This document shows, one piece after another, positions 49,309 to 58,903 of a stretch of DNA of 64,000 nucleotides; position 1 is the stretch's first letter, and the number at the start of each line of letters is the position of its first letter. The DNA is from Mycobacterium gordonae (lineage in GTDB: Bacteria; Actinomycetota; Actinomycetes; Mycobacteriales; Mycobacteriaceae), in the NCBI RefSeq assembly GCF_017086405.1, contig NZ_CP070973.1, positions 1,922,001-1,986,000 on the forward strand, in the 5' to 3' direction. Both the position numbers and the translations under genes were made by a program. Under the pieces are notes generated by a model, which saw nothing but the letters and a program-made list of their open reading frames with translations, ran no database searches and had not been told where the DNA came from.

Positions 49309-50100
49309 TCAGATCAGTCCGGGTATCAACGCTTTTCGCTCGGGTGGGTAGTCAGAAAACTTCTCCCGGTACCACTTGTGTGTGGCGAACGCCCGCGGGA
49401 TCAGATTGCCTGCCGTGATCAGAAAGATGATCACGCCGGCCAGCGACCACGTCAGCAGGGCAAACCCGGCCCACGCGATCAGCTCGCCCAGGTAGGCCGG
49501 GCTGGTGACGAACCGGAACCCCCCGCCGTACGGGATCTTGTACTCGGTTGCGCCCGGGTTCGCCTTATCGCGCAGGTTGCGCACGATCGATTCCGACCGG
49601 ACCAGCAGGACGAATCCGCCGAGGTAAACGACCAGCCCGACAAGAAACCGTGGATCGGTCAGCCAATCGGCGCCGTACTGATGCTTGTAGTCGTGGCTGA
49701 AGAACGCTCCGTTGAGATAGCCGTGCATCGTGGTGATCACCATGCCGAAGGCGAGCACGACGATGTTGAAGCTGCCGCGCTTGCCCGGCACCTGCCTGAT
49801 CGACAACGGGAAGAACCAACCCCGGTTGCCGTAGTGCATCAGCCAGATGGCCGCGAGTACCAGCGGCGTGACGTCGAATCGGCGCGGCCCGGTGAGGAAG
49901 AAAATCGCGAACACCACGGTTGCGGGTATCTCCATCAGCCACCAGCCGAGCTTGGGATTGAGATTCACGCCGCGCGCCGTAGCGCCGAATCGGCCGTACG
50001 GACTCTGCCGGAACAGGCCGCCGATGATCACCAATGCCGCGATGACCAGACCCATCGTGACAACGGTGTCGTACGTGGTGTTGCCGGTGTACCAGTTCAT
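49309..50100 (-). CDS. steroid 5-alpha-reductase family membrane protein
   Basis: This 263-residue membrane protein has about six hydrophobic helices. The C-terminal signature of the steroid-5-alpha-reductase/DUF1295 family reads KIPYGGGFRFVTSPAYLGEL, with a final helix-rich RKALIPGLI. The family reduces enone double bonds with NADPH or methylates isoprenyl groups; a sterol or fatty enone substrate is possible. I chose ATG 50100 (MNWYTGN). An ATG eight codons upstream is in frame. The IS21 element lies just upstream and may have displaced its promoter. Confidence 0.86.
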   Translation of the reverse strand: MNWYTGNTTYDTVVTMGLVIAALVIIGGLFRQSPYGRFGATARGVNLNPKLGWWLMEIPATVVFAIFFLTGPRRFDVTPLVLAAIWLMHYGNRGWFFPLSIRQVPGKRGSFNIVVLAFGMVITTMHGYLNGAFFSHDYKHQYGADWLTDPRFLVGLVVYLGGFVLLVRSESIVRNLRDKANPGATEYKIPYGGGFRFVTSPAYLGELIAWAGFALLTWSLAGVIIFLITAGNLIPRAFATHKWYREKFSDYPPERKALIPGLI

Positions 50101-50404
50101 CAAGCTCCCTTCGAGACTCGACATCGTTGAGCGGTTGAGCTACGCCTGCCGCACCAAAACACCTTCTACTAGTACGCGATCAGCGAGGTGTCGGCGGACA
50201 TGAAAAACTGCCCACTGGCGGACATGAAAGTGCCCATTCGCGGCCAATAAGAACTGCCCACCGGCGGACACGAAAGTGCCCGCAGGCGGCCATGAATCTG
50301 CCCAGACCTACTTGATGCCGTTCGGCGCGTCAGCGCCGTTGCGGCCTCTCCTGCGGTTTCGATGTCGATGCCTAGTCGACCCGACAACCCCAGGAGAGAC
50401 CTAC

Positions 50405-51922
50405 TTGAAGTCTGACGGAGAACTCATGGAAATACTCAATGCCTACGACCTGACCGGCTCCTACCGCGCCGCGGCCGAGCTGTGCGGGTGCTCGCACCAC
50501 ACCGTGAAGAAAGCGGTCGAAGACCGCGACGCCGGCCTGCCGCCGGCCACGCGGCGGGCCCGAATGATCGACGACTGGCGCGACCTGCTGGAAACCTGGG
50601 TGGCTGATTCGAAGGGCAAGATCCGCGGCGACAAAGCCCACGACAAGTTGGTGGCGTTGGGCTACACCGGTACCGACCGCACTACCCGCCGCGCGCTGGC
50701 GGAGATCAAAGCGCAATGGCGACTGGGCAATACACGCGTGCACCGGCCCTGGATTACCGAACCCGGACTATGGCTACAGTACGACTTCGCCGACGGCCCC
50801 CTTGTCGCCGGCCGCAAGATCGTGCTTCTCGTGGCCTGGCTGGCCTGGAGCCGCTATCGGGTGGTGATCGCGTTGCGCGACCGCACTGCGCCCAGTGTGT
50901 TCGCCGGCCTGGACCGGATCTTCCGCGTCATCGGCGGTGCTCCGACCTACCTGCTCACCGACAACGAGAAGACCGTCACAACTGGACACATCGCTGGAGT
51001 TCCGGTCCGCAACCGCGCCGCGGTCACCTTCGGCCGCTACTACGGCATTTCGGTGCTGACGTGTGAACCCGCCGACCCAGCCACCAAGGGTGGAGTGGAG
51101 AACGCGGTGAAACTCGCCAAAGCCGACATCGTCCCTACCCAGACCAACCTGCTGCCGCAGTACGACTCGTTCGCCGACGTCGAAGCCGCATGCGCCGGGT
51201 TCACCACCGAGATCAACGCCCGCGTGCACCGAATCACGGGACGCCGGCCGGCCGAGATGCTCACTCAGGAACGCCCGGCCCTGCACGCGGTCCCTGACCT
51301 GCCCCACACCGCCGCGTTGGGGGTGACCCGCCGGGTTCCCGACAACACCCCGATGGTCACCTTCGACCACTGCCAATACTCGCTGCCCGCAATCCTTCTG
51401 GGCCAGACAGTGTGGATCCGCGACCACGACAGCACCGATGAGGTGGTGATCTGCGCCCTTGATGACGGCGGCCCAGTGGAGGTGGCCCGGCACCGCCGCG
51501 CCACCCCCGGTAGCCCCGCCATCAACGATGACCACTTCCCTGAGCATCGGGACAGGGTGCCCGGTGATTACCGGGTGCGGGCCCGCACCGTCAGTGAGCA
51601 GACGTTCCTGGCGCTGGGGCCGGGTGCGGCGGTGTGGCTCAAAGAAGCCGCCGCCGTCGGCACCGAACGAATCCTGCAGAAGATGGCCCACGCGGTCGAA
51701 CTATCCGCGCTGGCCGGCCGCGCCGATGTCGACTGGGCGCTCGGTCATGCCGCCGTGCACGGCCGCTTTGCCACCGGCGACCTCGATTCCATCCTCGCCA
51801 GCAAGGGCATGGACCCCACCCGCCGCGGCGCCGACGAAGACACCTCCCTGGCGCAAGGCACCAGCGGGTGGAACTTGTTCGGGCGCACCGTTATCGACGC
51901 TGACGAGGCAGGCATCGCGTGA
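50405..51922 (+). CDS. istA: IS21-family transposase IstA
   Basis: This DDE transposase of 505 residues is read from TTG 50405, which follows AGGAGAG at good spacing. ATG 50426 is the alternative. The N-terminal helix-turn-helix is YRAAAELCGCSHHTVKKAV. The catalytic acidic residues are visible in LQYDFADG, LTDNEKTV and TKGGVENAVK (D-D-E). It cuts and joins the element ends as a complex with IstB, whose gene overlaps by four bases. The frame is intact. Confidence 0.95.
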   Translation: MKSDGELMEILNAYDLTGSYRAAAELCGCSHHTVKKAVEDRDAGLPPATRRARMIDDWRDLLETWVADSKGKIRGDKAHDKLVALGYTGTDRTTRRALAEIKAQWRLGNTRVHRPWITEPGLWLQYDFADGPLVAGRKIVLLVAWLAWSRYRVVIALRDRTAPSVFAGLDRIFRVIGGAPTYLLTDNEKTVTTGHIAGVPVRNRAAVTFGRYYGISVLTCEPADPATKGGVENAVKLAKADIVPTQTNLLPQYDSFADVEAACAGFTTEINARVHRITGRRPAEMLTQERPALHAVPDLPHTAALGVTRRVPDNTPMVTFDHCQYSLPAILLGQTVWIRDHDSTDEVVICALDDGGPVEVARHRRATPGSPAINDDHFPEHRDRVPGDYRVRARTVSEQTFLALGPGAAVWLKEAAAVGTERILQKMAHAVELSALAGRADVDWALGHAAVHGRFATGDLDSILASKGMDPTRRGADEDTSLAQGTSGWNLFGRTVIDADEAGIA

Positions 51923-52695
51923 CCACCACCACGACCACCAAGCCGCTACCCGCCGACGTCGAAGCGCTGATGCGTGGGCTGCGGTTGCCGCACGCCCGCG
52001 CGATCGCCGCCGACGTGCTGGCCACCGCCCGAGCTCAACGCTGGGACCCCACCGAGGTCATCAAAGCGCTGCTGACCGAGGAAGCCGCCGGCCGGGCCCG
52101 ATCCATGCTGGCCGCCCGCCGCAAAGCCGCCGGCTTCCCGACCGGAAAGACATTTGACGTGTGGGACCCGAATGCGTCGTCGATCCCGTTACCGACCCAA
52201 CAGGCGCTGCAGACCCTGGAGTGGGTGCGTCGTAGGGAGAACCTGGTGGTCTGCGGGCCCGCTGGCACCGGCAAGACATTCTTCCTCGAAGCGTTGGGGC
52301 AGAAGGTCATCGAGGCCGGGATGCCGGTGGCGTGGTTCACCCTCGAGCAGATCGGGATCCTAGTTCGGGCGCACCGCGCTGACGATTCGTTGGGCAAGGC
52401 CGTGGCCAAGATCGTACGTGCCGAGCTCGTGGTGATTGACGACGTTGGACTGTTGCCAGTCGGCGCCGATGCCGCTGAAGGGCTCTACCGCATCGTCGAA
52501 GCCGCCTATGAACGGCGCTCGGTGGCGATCTCATCAAACCTGCACCCCAGTGGCTTCGATGAGCTGATGCCCAAGACGTTGGCGACAGCCACCGTGGACC
52601 GGCTGCTGCATCACGCGCACCTGTGCCAGACCAGCGGAGACTCCGTGCGGCTGGCCCAAGCCCTGCACGGGAAGGGAGTCAAACCCTTGAGCTAA
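51919..52695 (+). CDS. istB: IS21-family ATPase helper IstB
   Basis: This 258-residue AAA+ helper ATPase activates IstA and chooses the target. It has the Walker A VVCGPAGTGKTFFLEAL and the Walker B LVVIDDVGLLPV. It starts at GTG 51919 overlapping the istA stop (GTGA). The N-terminal region MTTTTTTKPLPADV is low complexity. Length and motifs match functional IstB proteins. Confidence 0.95.
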   Translation: MTTTTTTKPLPADVEALMRGLRLPHARAIAADVLATARAQRWDPTEVIKALLTEEAAGRARSMLAARRKAAGFPTGKTFDVWDPNASSIPLPTQQALQTLEWVRRRENLVVCGPAGTGKTFFLEALGQKVIEAGMPVAWFTLEQIGILVRAHRADDSLGKAVAKIVRAELVVIDDVGLLPVGADAAEGLYRIVEAAYERRSVAISSNLHPSGFDELMPKTLATATVDRLLHHAHLCQTSGDSVRLAQALHGKGVKPLS

Positions 52696-52826
52696 CAACG
52701 GCCACAACCACCGGCGGCGGACACACCCTCATGGGCAGATTCGTGTCCGCCACTGGGCAGTTCTTACTGGCCACCTACGGGCAGTTCTCATGTCCACCCA
52801 CGGGCAGTTTCAGCTGTCCATTGACA

Positions 52827-53322
52827 GCGAGGCGTGCGGGGGCTGTGCGGATTAGCCGTCCTTCATGTCCTCCCAACGCTTGTCGCAGCTCCCGCACCCG
52901 CGGGCGGGAAGCCGGGCAGATTGTGCCAATTCGTTCGGCCGCACCCGATGATTTAGACATATCGGGAGTGGATTGGACAGGTGGCCGGTGACGTCAGCGT
53001 CCTCGACGTGTTGAGAACCCCGTGGCACAGGCGTGGGTTCGGACGGTGATCCATCCTGTCTGCGACATCGACGTGCCGATTCCTCGAGATCGGTTGACGC
53101 GGCTGGCAACCTGGGGGTGCCCTCCGATGAGCGCGTCGGCTAGATCGTTCCCGTGCCAGACATCATCGTCGCCCACCGATTCCCCAGCCGTGCTGGACCG
53201 GGCCGGTATCGGCGGCTACGAGTTCATCTTCGAGCTGCACGACTGCTAATCGCACTGCGGCGCAAGAATTCCGCAAGAATAACGCGAACCTCGGGCAAGC
53301 GACCGCTCGTAAAACTAAACCC
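52827..53322. other. gene-poor stretch after the IS21 element
   Basis: This region of about 500 bp begins with the second copy of the target hexamer. It holds a few short frames on both strands, none with a recognised family, a good ribosome site or a conserved pattern. It may contain remnants of coding sequence disrupted long ago, but I cannot name one. Confidence 0.4.
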
Positions 53323-53655
53323 ATGTTGCGATTAACTATTTTGGGTCTGACCACCGTCGGCTCTCTGCTCATCGGTTCCGGATTGGCCGCAGGTACCGCC
53401 CAGGCTAATCCCGCTCCGATGGTCTGCCAGGATGGAAGCACGTTAGCCACCCCGACCAACAGTTGCACCTACCAATGGTGCCCAGGGTCACCGATCATGA
53501 AGAACATGCCCAATTGGGACATGAACGTCTGCCACCCTTGGTATTTCGACCAAAACAGCCCGGTGACCAACTCGACCATCATCGAAGGATTTCCGCCGCC
53601 GTATCCGCCAGGGCCACCGTGCATACCCCTCATCACACGACTCATTTGCGACTGA
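53323..53655 (+). CDS. small exported cysteine-containing protein
   Basis: This 110-residue protein has a cleavable signal peptide (LGLTTVGSLLIGSGLAAGTAQA, with AQA-N as the likely cleavage site near residue 28). The mature part of about 80 residues contains six cysteines (VCQDG, SCTYQWCPG, NVCHPW, PPCIPL, LIC) that could form three disulfides. It resembles small mycobacterial exported proteins of unknown function, with a Pro-rich stretch FPPPYPPGPP. ATG 53323 is the only good start. Confidence 0.78.
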   Translation: MLRLTILGLTTVGSLLIGSGLAAGTAQANPAPMVCQDGSTLATPTNSCTYQWCPGSPIMKNMPNWDMNVCHPWYFDQNSPVTNSTIIEGFPPPYPPGPPCIPLITRLICD

Positions 53656-54045
53656 CTGGAGGTGCGGTCGCTAACCATTCTGACCTGAGAGGTTGCGTAC
53701 GCGGGCGGTGGGTGGCTGGCCGCCGAGGCGGTGTCGCCCCGGGCCACCCACCACCGGTGGCGTGATCAGCTCCTTGATCTGAAAGCCGAGGACCAAGCGT
53801 CTCGAAAACCTCGAACCCGAGGAACGCGACGCTCAAGCGGGCTGTTGGCGGATGCGCAGTGGGAGAAATCGGTTGACCCGGCTGCGCCAAGATCGGACAA
53901 CCGGGCCTCCCGAAAACCTCACACAGATTAGACGCATATCTTGGTCGTAAGGTCGGACGACATCCGAAGGAGTATCGGTGGCTGTGGAGTTCCGTTGACC
54001 GGAGACCGCCCCAATTGGGGCTGGGGGGACAAGGAGCCGGTGCCG
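53656..54045. other. intergenic stretch without a recognisable gene
   Basis: I see no convincing gene, RNA or palindrome in these 390 bp. Short frames on both strands lack homology or ribosome sites. Confidence 0.4.
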
Positions 54046-54210
54046 ATGTTCACCGAGGCCGAGATCCGCTCAGCCTGCAACGACTTCTGCCTGCCCGACA
54101 TCGACACTGACAGCGTCATTGAGCGACTCAATGAGAACCGTCAGAGCCAGCGGGCTGCCGGGCGAGATTTAGGCGAGGGTGGTCCGTCCGAACGAGGCCA
54201 CGGGTCGTAG
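54046..54210 (+). CDS. hypothetical small protein
   Basis: This 54-codon frame starts at ATG 54046 with AAGGAG nine bases before the start codon, encoding a charged, partly helical peptide (EAEIRSACNDFCLPDIDTDS in the middle). It lies in an otherwise gene-poor stretch before the lipase gene. A longer upstream frame exists from TTG 53941. There is no homology that I recognise, so it may be chance. Confidence 0.35.
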   Translation: MFTEAEIRSACNDFCLPDIDTDSVIERLNENRQSQRAAGRDLGEGGPSERGHGS

Positions 54211-54503
54211 CGCTCTTCGCGTCGACGGGTTCACTGATGGTGACCATGCGACAAAAGAGGCGGGCCCGGAAGGTGGTCCAGTTGCGCGTTGGCGTCGCAC
54301 CTGGCGGGAAGCTCACCCCAGCCGCACGGCGGCGTTCTGTGGTTGGGACGCCAGGTCGATACCTAACTGTTGGCGGCGGTCTCGATGGGGCGATTGGTGC
54401 AAACTGTCACGAGATCCCGCGGCGTGGGCATAAGCTCCGGCTACCTGGCGATCAGTATCGGTTGGGCACCTTCGGGTTGCCCTGAGCTGGTGGGAGCGGT
54501 GCG

Positions 54504-55793
54504 GTGTCATATGTTGTTGTGCTGCCCGAGACGATGTCCGCGGCGGCGACCGACCTGGCTTCGATTGGCTCGTCGATCGCGGCGGCCAGCCAGGGCGCGG
54601 CGGGTGCCACCACAGGGGTACTGGCCGCAGCCCAGGACGAGGTGTCAGCGGCCATCGCGGCTTTCTGGTCCGTCCACGGCCAGGGCTATCAAGCTCTCAG
54701 CGCGCAGGCGGCGGCATTTCAAGAGCGGTTTGCGCAGGCGTTGACCGGCGCGGCCGGGCAATATGTCGCCGCTGAGGCTTCCAACGCTTCGCTCTCGGAA
54801 GCCTTTGTATTCACCCGGGTGACCAACGCCCTCCTCACCGGTATCTCTGGGGCGCCGGCGGCTGCACCTTTCGCGGCGGCGCAAGTAGGAATCTTCGCCG
54901 ACATACAGTCACTGGCAAACAGTCTGGAAGCTGCGATGTGGCCGGTGAAATCCCTCCTGGCTTTATCCGGATTCGAAACACCGCTTGCAGCGGCAAATAA
55001 TGCGCTTTGGCGACTGCTGGAAGTCCCGCCGCTGGCGTGGTACATCGGCAACGGCCCGACACCGTACTTGACCTGGCCGCTGGGACTATCGGTCCAGTAC
55101 GGGGCTTATGACGGGATGAGCGTTGTACAGATCACCCCGCCTCATCCGAGCGGCGAATACGTAGTTGCGATTCACGGCGGCGGGTTTATCCTTCCGCCCT
55201 CGATCTTCCACTGGATCCATTACTCGGCGATGTCCTACCAAACCGGCGCGACGATGGAAGTGCCTATTTACCCGCTGGTATGGCAAGGAGGTACCGCCGG
55301 CACGGTCGTACCGACAATGGCCGGCCTCATCTCCTCGCTGGTCACGCAACACGGGGCCGCCAACGTCAGCGTGACCGGCGACTCCGCGGGCGGCAACCTC
55401 GCCCTAGCGTCCGTCCAATACATGGTGAGCCAGGGCGACCCCGTACCGTCGCGCATGGTGTTGCTGTCTCCCTGGCTGGACATCGGGTCGCCGTGGCGTG
55501 ACGTGTGGTCCATGCAGCTCGCCAATATGTGGGCGGGAAATCTGGCCGTGAACAACTATCTGGTGAGTCCCCTATATGGGTCACTCGCCGGACTACCGCC
55601 AACGTATGTCTACTCGGGCTCATGGGATCCACTCGCGGCCCAGGCGTCTGTCCTTCAGCAAGCAGCGTTAGCCCAGGGGGCCCCTTTGAGCTTCGTGCTG
55701 GACAACTTCCAAGTACACGACTGGGTGCTGTTCACGCCGTGGGGCTCGCTCTACTGGCCGCAGATCAATCAGGAACTCGGTATCGCAGCCTGA
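54504..55793 (+). CDS. PE-domain lipase, LipY-like (copy 1)
   Basis: This 429-residue protein has an N-terminal PE domain (SYVVVLPETMSAAATDLASI, residues 1-100), a linker, and a hormone-sensitive-lipase-type alpha/beta-hydrolase domain. The domain shows the oxyanion motif HGGGF near 223, the nucleophile GDSAGGN near 293, an acid in SWDPLA, and the catalytic His in VHDWVLF near 404. M. tuberculosis LipY is a PE-lipase that hydrolyses stored triacylglycerol and is exported by ESX-5. This copy corresponds to that gene by position after ssrA. The start is GTG 54504. Confidence 0.92.
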   Translation: MSYVVVLPETMSAAATDLASIGSSIAAASQGAAGATTGVLAAAQDEVSAAIAAFWSVHGQGYQALSAQAAAFQERFAQALTGAAGQYVAAEASNASLSEAFVFTRVTNALLTGISGAPAAAPFAAAQVGIFADIQSLANSLEAAMWPVKSLLALSGFETPLAAANNALWRLLEVPPLAWYIGNGPTPYLTWPLGLSVQYGAYDGMSVVQITPPHPSGEYVVAIHGGGFILPPSIFHWIHYSAMSYQTGATMEVPIYPLVWQGGTAGTVVPTMAGLISSLVTQHGAANVSVTGDSAGGNLALASVQYMVSQGDPVPSRMVLLSPWLDIGSPWRDVWSMQLANMWAGNLAVNNYLVSPLYGSLAGLPPTYVYSGSWDPLAAQASVLQQAALAQGAPLSFVLDNFQVHDWVLFTPWGSLYWPQINQELGIAA

Positions 55794-55997
55794 TGCTGAC
55801 TGGGGTTTCTCCGGGCGCCCCAACACTGATTCCGACGATTGACGTAAGGAAAACGGCCGACCGTTTCATGCGCGCTGCGACACGGTCCGAGCCTCGGACG
55901 CTGAACAAACATGAATTGACGCGAGTGCGTATCGCCCGACCCCGCGGTGGGTAATTGCCTATTACGCAGGGGTCCACTAGGCGAAGGCGAGTACGCG

Positions 55998-56831
55998 ATG
56001 AGCAGAGCAACTGTCAGTGCACAAGGGTATGCGGGAGACGTCAGATCCAAAGTCGCGCGGGTCGGACTGACGGGAAAGGGAGCGCTGTACGTACTCCTGG
56101 GTTTCCTGGCGATCAAGGTCGCGGTGGGTGATCACTCTGCGGCCGGTGCCAGCAAGACCGGGGCGATCCAGACGGTCGCGCAGGCCCCGTTCGGCAAGTT
56201 CCTGTTGATCGCCTTGACGGTGGCTTTGATCGCACTGGTGGTGTGGAAATTCAGCCAGGCCGTCTCGGGTGATCCGATCGAAGGGTCTGACGGCAGCGAT
56301 CGGGCCAAATACGCGGGCAAGGGCGTTCTCTACAGCGGTGCGGCGCTGGCGTCGCTGTCGGTTCTCGTCGCGAACTGGGGCGGCGATGCCGGCACGGTTC
56401 CCAGTGGTGGCGGTGGCGAAGGCCAGCAGCATGCCGCCGGGGTGGTCATGGGTCTGCCCGGCGGACGGTGGATCGTGCTGATCGTCGGTCTCGCCGCGAT
56501 CGGCTTCGGTGGCTACGAAATCTACAAGCACGCCGTCAACTGCGACTTTATGAAGCGCACCGGAGCGCTCAGCAGTGACAAGCGGAAGGTGGTCGAAGCG
56601 CTGGGCCGGGCGGGCTACGTGGGTAGTGGCCTGGTGGCCATCGGTGTCGGCTTCTTCTTCGTCATCGCCGGCCTGACCTTCGACCCGCAGAACGCCAAGG
56701 GATTGTCCGGGCTATTGGCCGAACTTGCCGGCCAGAGCTGGGGGCAGGTGGTCCTCTGGCTGATCGCCGTCGGCCTGTTCGCCTACGGCTTGTTCTCGTT
56801 CGCCGAGGCGCGTTACCGCCCCGCGACCTAG
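55998..56831 (+). CDS. DUF1206 integral membrane protein
   Basis: This 277-residue membrane protein has six hydrophobic helices organised as three similar helix pairs, each introduced by a short motif (VGLTGKGALYVLLG, then KYAGKGVLYSGAAL, then GRAGYVGSGLVAIG). This internal triplication is the DUF1206 pattern. The function is unknown. The start is ATG 55998; a longer upstream frame exists but is not homologous. Nothing signals its regulation. Confidence 0.85.
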   Translation: MSRATVSAQGYAGDVRSKVARVGLTGKGALYVLLGFLAIKVAVGDHSAAGASKTGAIQTVAQAPFGKFLLIALTVALIALVVWKFSQAVSGDPIEGSDGSDRAKYAGKGVLYSGAALASLSVLVANWGGDAGTVPSGGGGEGQQHAAGVVMGLPGGRWIVLIVGLAAIGFGGYEIYKHAVNCDFMKRTGALSSDKRKVVEALGRAGYVGSGLVAIGVGFFFVIAGLTFDPQNAKGLSGLLAELAGQSWGQVVLWLIAVGLFAYGLFSFAEARYRPAT

Positions 56832-56902
56832 GCGAGGAGACGGTTTTTGCTGTCGGCCGAACGTACGAACGGCTCAGTCCGTCCCGCGATACATTGCTAT
56901 GC

Positions 56903-57706
56903 GTGAGCGAAGACAGGGTCCGTGTGCGGATCGCAGAAAACGGCGTGGCGACGGTGACGATGGTGCGCGCCGACAAACACAACGCGCTCGACCAGGCGAT
57001 GTTCGAAGGCATGGTGGACGCCGCAGAGCAACTGGCAGGTGATAAGTCGGTCCGCGCGGTCGTTCTGCACGGCGAGGGCAAGAGCTTCTGCTCAGGTCTG
57101 GACGTGGCAAGTTTCATGGGCGGCGAACGAGGCACGGGCGTTCTGTTGACGCGAGATGAAGGTCGCCTCGCCAACCTCGCGCAGCGCGTGAGTTACGACT
57201 GGTCGTTGGTACCGGCACCCGTCATCGCCGCGATCCATGGCAACTGCTTCGGCGGCGGTCTGCAGATCGCGCTCGGCGCAGACATCCGGATCGCCGCGCC
57301 GGACGCCAAGCTGAGCATCATGGAGATCAAGTGGGGACTCGTTCCCGACATGGGCATCACCCAGACACTGCCGAGACTTCTACCGATCGACGTCGCGAAA
57401 GAGTTGACGTTCACCGGCCGCATCGTTACCGGCAGTGAGGGCTCCGAGCTCGGCTTGATCACCCGCACGGCCGCGGACCCGTTGTCGGCGGCGCTGGCGC
57501 TCGCGGGCGAGATCGCGTCAAAGTCACCGGATGCCGTCCGTGCCGCGAAGCGCCTGTACGACGAAACCTGGATCAGCAACGACCCCGCGTCTGCGCTCGG
57601 GCTCGAATCACAGCTGCAAGCCGGGCTGATCGGCTCGCCCAACCAGATCGCCGCCGTGGTGGCTGGGATGTCGGGGGAGCGGCCGGTGTTCACCGACCCG
57701 GCTTAG
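56903..57706 (+). CDS. enoyl-CoA hydratase/isomerase family protein
   Basis: This 267-residue crotonase-fold protein, starting at GTG 56903, has HGEGKSFCSGLDVASFMGG, the oxyanion-hole region GNCFGGGLQIALGADIRIA, and a KWGLVPDMGITQTLPR segment. The Glu pair of a standard hydratase is not fully conserved, so an isomerase or other crotonase activity is possible. It would act on CoA-linked substrates in lipid metabolism. It converges on the stress protein gene. Confidence 0.9.
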   Translation: MSEDRVRVRIAENGVATVTMVRADKHNALDQAMFEGMVDAAEQLAGDKSVRAVVLHGEGKSFCSGLDVASFMGGERGTGVLLTRDEGRLANLAQRVSYDWSLVPAPVIAAIHGNCFGGGLQIALGADIRIAAPDAKLSIMEIKWGLVPDMGITQTLPRLLPIDVAKELTFTGRIVTGSEGSELGLITRTAADPLSAALALAGEIASKSPDAVRAAKRLYDETWISNDPASALGLESQLQAGLIGSPNQIAAVVAGMSGERPVFTDPA

Positions 57707-57729
57707 CTCGAACCAACCTGCGGTGGCCG

Positions 57730-58617
57730 TCAGGACTGACGCGCGACGATCACGGGGACCTTGGCCTTGTTGACCGCCGAGGCCCCGACCGATCCCAGCA
57801 CTGTGCCACGGAACCGGCTGCAGCCGTGGCTGCCGACCACAAGTAGTTGCGCCTGTCGGGACGCCTCGATCAGACACCGTGCCGGATCGCCGATTTCGAT
57901 GGAGCGGTGGATCGCCACATCGGGATAGCGTTCGTGCCAACCCGCCAGCCGTTCGGCGAGGCTTTCCTCCTCCTCGGATGGCCGAGCGTCCCAGGAGGAG
58001 TCCTGAAACGACGTCCGGGAGCCGGAAACCCAGGGGTCGGTCCAGACGTGCAAAGCCAGTAGGCCGACGCCTCGTCGGGAGGCTTCGGCAAATGCGATGG
58101 CAGTTGCAGCTTCCGATGCCGGCGAGCCGTCGATGCCCACCAGCACCGGCTCCCGCGCGGCACCGTCGATCATGGTTTGGTTGCCATGGATCACCGCGAC
58201 GGGGCAGTGGGCGCTGTAGACCAATGCCGAACTCACCGAGCCCAGGCCGCGGGCCGACACGCCGCCACGTCCTCGGTAGCCGACCACGACCATCTCCACC
58301 TCTGCGGAGAGGCCGACGAGCGTCGGGATAGTCGCCGAGTTGAACACCTTGCTGTCGATCTGCAGTGGACCGCAATTGGCAGCGCACGCATCGGCGATCT
58401 CGGTCGCCGCTTCGATGGCCCCGAGCTCCGGCCGTTGCCTGCCGCCGGCCATCGCGGTGGCCTCGAACCACTCGGGCAAGGGGGCGTCGGAGATATGGAC
58501 CAGAGTCAGCGGTGCGTTCCGCAGCACCGCGTCACGGGCCGCCCAGCGGACGGCGCCCAGTGCCGCTGCTGAGCCATCGACGCAAACCAAGATCGCGCCG
58601 CGTGGTGGTTGCCACAT
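57730..58617 (-). CDS. tandem-domain universal stress protein
   Basis: This 295-residue protein has two USP modules. The first has ILVCVDGSAAALGAV and VVGYRGRGGVSARGLGSVS. The second has VLVGIDGSPASEAAT and the ATP-binding loop VVGSHGCSRFRGTVLGSVG. Many mycobacterial USPs of this size are DosR-controlled. A DosR-box-like site lies about 87 bp upstream. The biochemical role is unknown. Confidence 0.9.
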   Translation of the reverse strand: MWQPPRGAILVCVDGSAAALGAVRWAARDAVLRNAPLTLVHISDAPLPEWFEATAMAGGRQRPELGAIEAATEIADACAANCGPLQIDSKVFNSATIPTLVGLSAEVEMVVVGYRGRGGVSARGLGSVSSALVYSAHCPVAVIHGNQTMIDGAAREPVLVGIDGSPASEAATAIAFAEASRRGVGLLALHVWTDPWVSGSRTSFQDSSWDARPSEEEESLAERLAGWHERYPDVAIHRSIEIGDPARCLIEASRQAQLLVVGSHGCSRFRGTVLGSVGASAVNKAKVPVIVARQS

Positions 58618-58703
58618 GATTCAGTTCTCTTCTGATCGTCGAATTACCAATCCGCAGCATCACCCAGGCATGCCGTGACTATCAGGGCCGAAGAGATGCA
58701 AGC

Positions 58704-58723
58704 TAGAGGACCAAAGGCACCGA
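58704..58723. promoter_or_regulatory. DosR-box-like site upstream of the stress protein
   Basis: TAGAGGACCAAAGGCACCGA matches the DosR consensus at about two thirds of positions (GGACC-AAA-GG-CACC core). It lies 87 bp upstream of the USP gene on the minus strand. Position and gene type support it, but the match is imperfect. Confidence 0.4.
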
Positions 58724-58903
58724 TCGAAGTCCCGGCCACTACCTGTTTTCTCCGCATTTCACCAACGGTTCGGCGAGGCCAACGATAGATTTCTTGGAGG
58801 CGGGCGACTCGTCCGAGTCGGTTGGATGAGCGTGTCAGGCGGATCATTTCTGGTTTCGTCCCTGAAAAGGAATGGGCCACAGGGGGATTGAGGGGAAGAT
58901 GTC

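Larger units (their letters stand above)
50189..52826 (+). mobile_element. IS21-family insertion sequence, intact
   Basis: This 2,638-bp element begins TGTCGGCGGACATGAAAAAC and ends with the inverse (...CTGTCCATTGACA). It carries istA and istB. Both ends hold several copies of a short sequence of the form GGCGGACATGAAARTGCCC (about five on the left to 50303, four on the right), typical of IS21-type multiple transposase sites. The flanking hexamer GCGAGG is duplicated (50183-50188 and 52827-52832), so the insertion is recent. No interrupted gene was identified at the target. Confidence 0.93.

Noticed and set aside
49309-50100. Gene truncated by the IS21 insertion
   Set aside because: The steroid-reductase-like gene starts 89 bp before the element and is complete; the element is in intergenic DNA.
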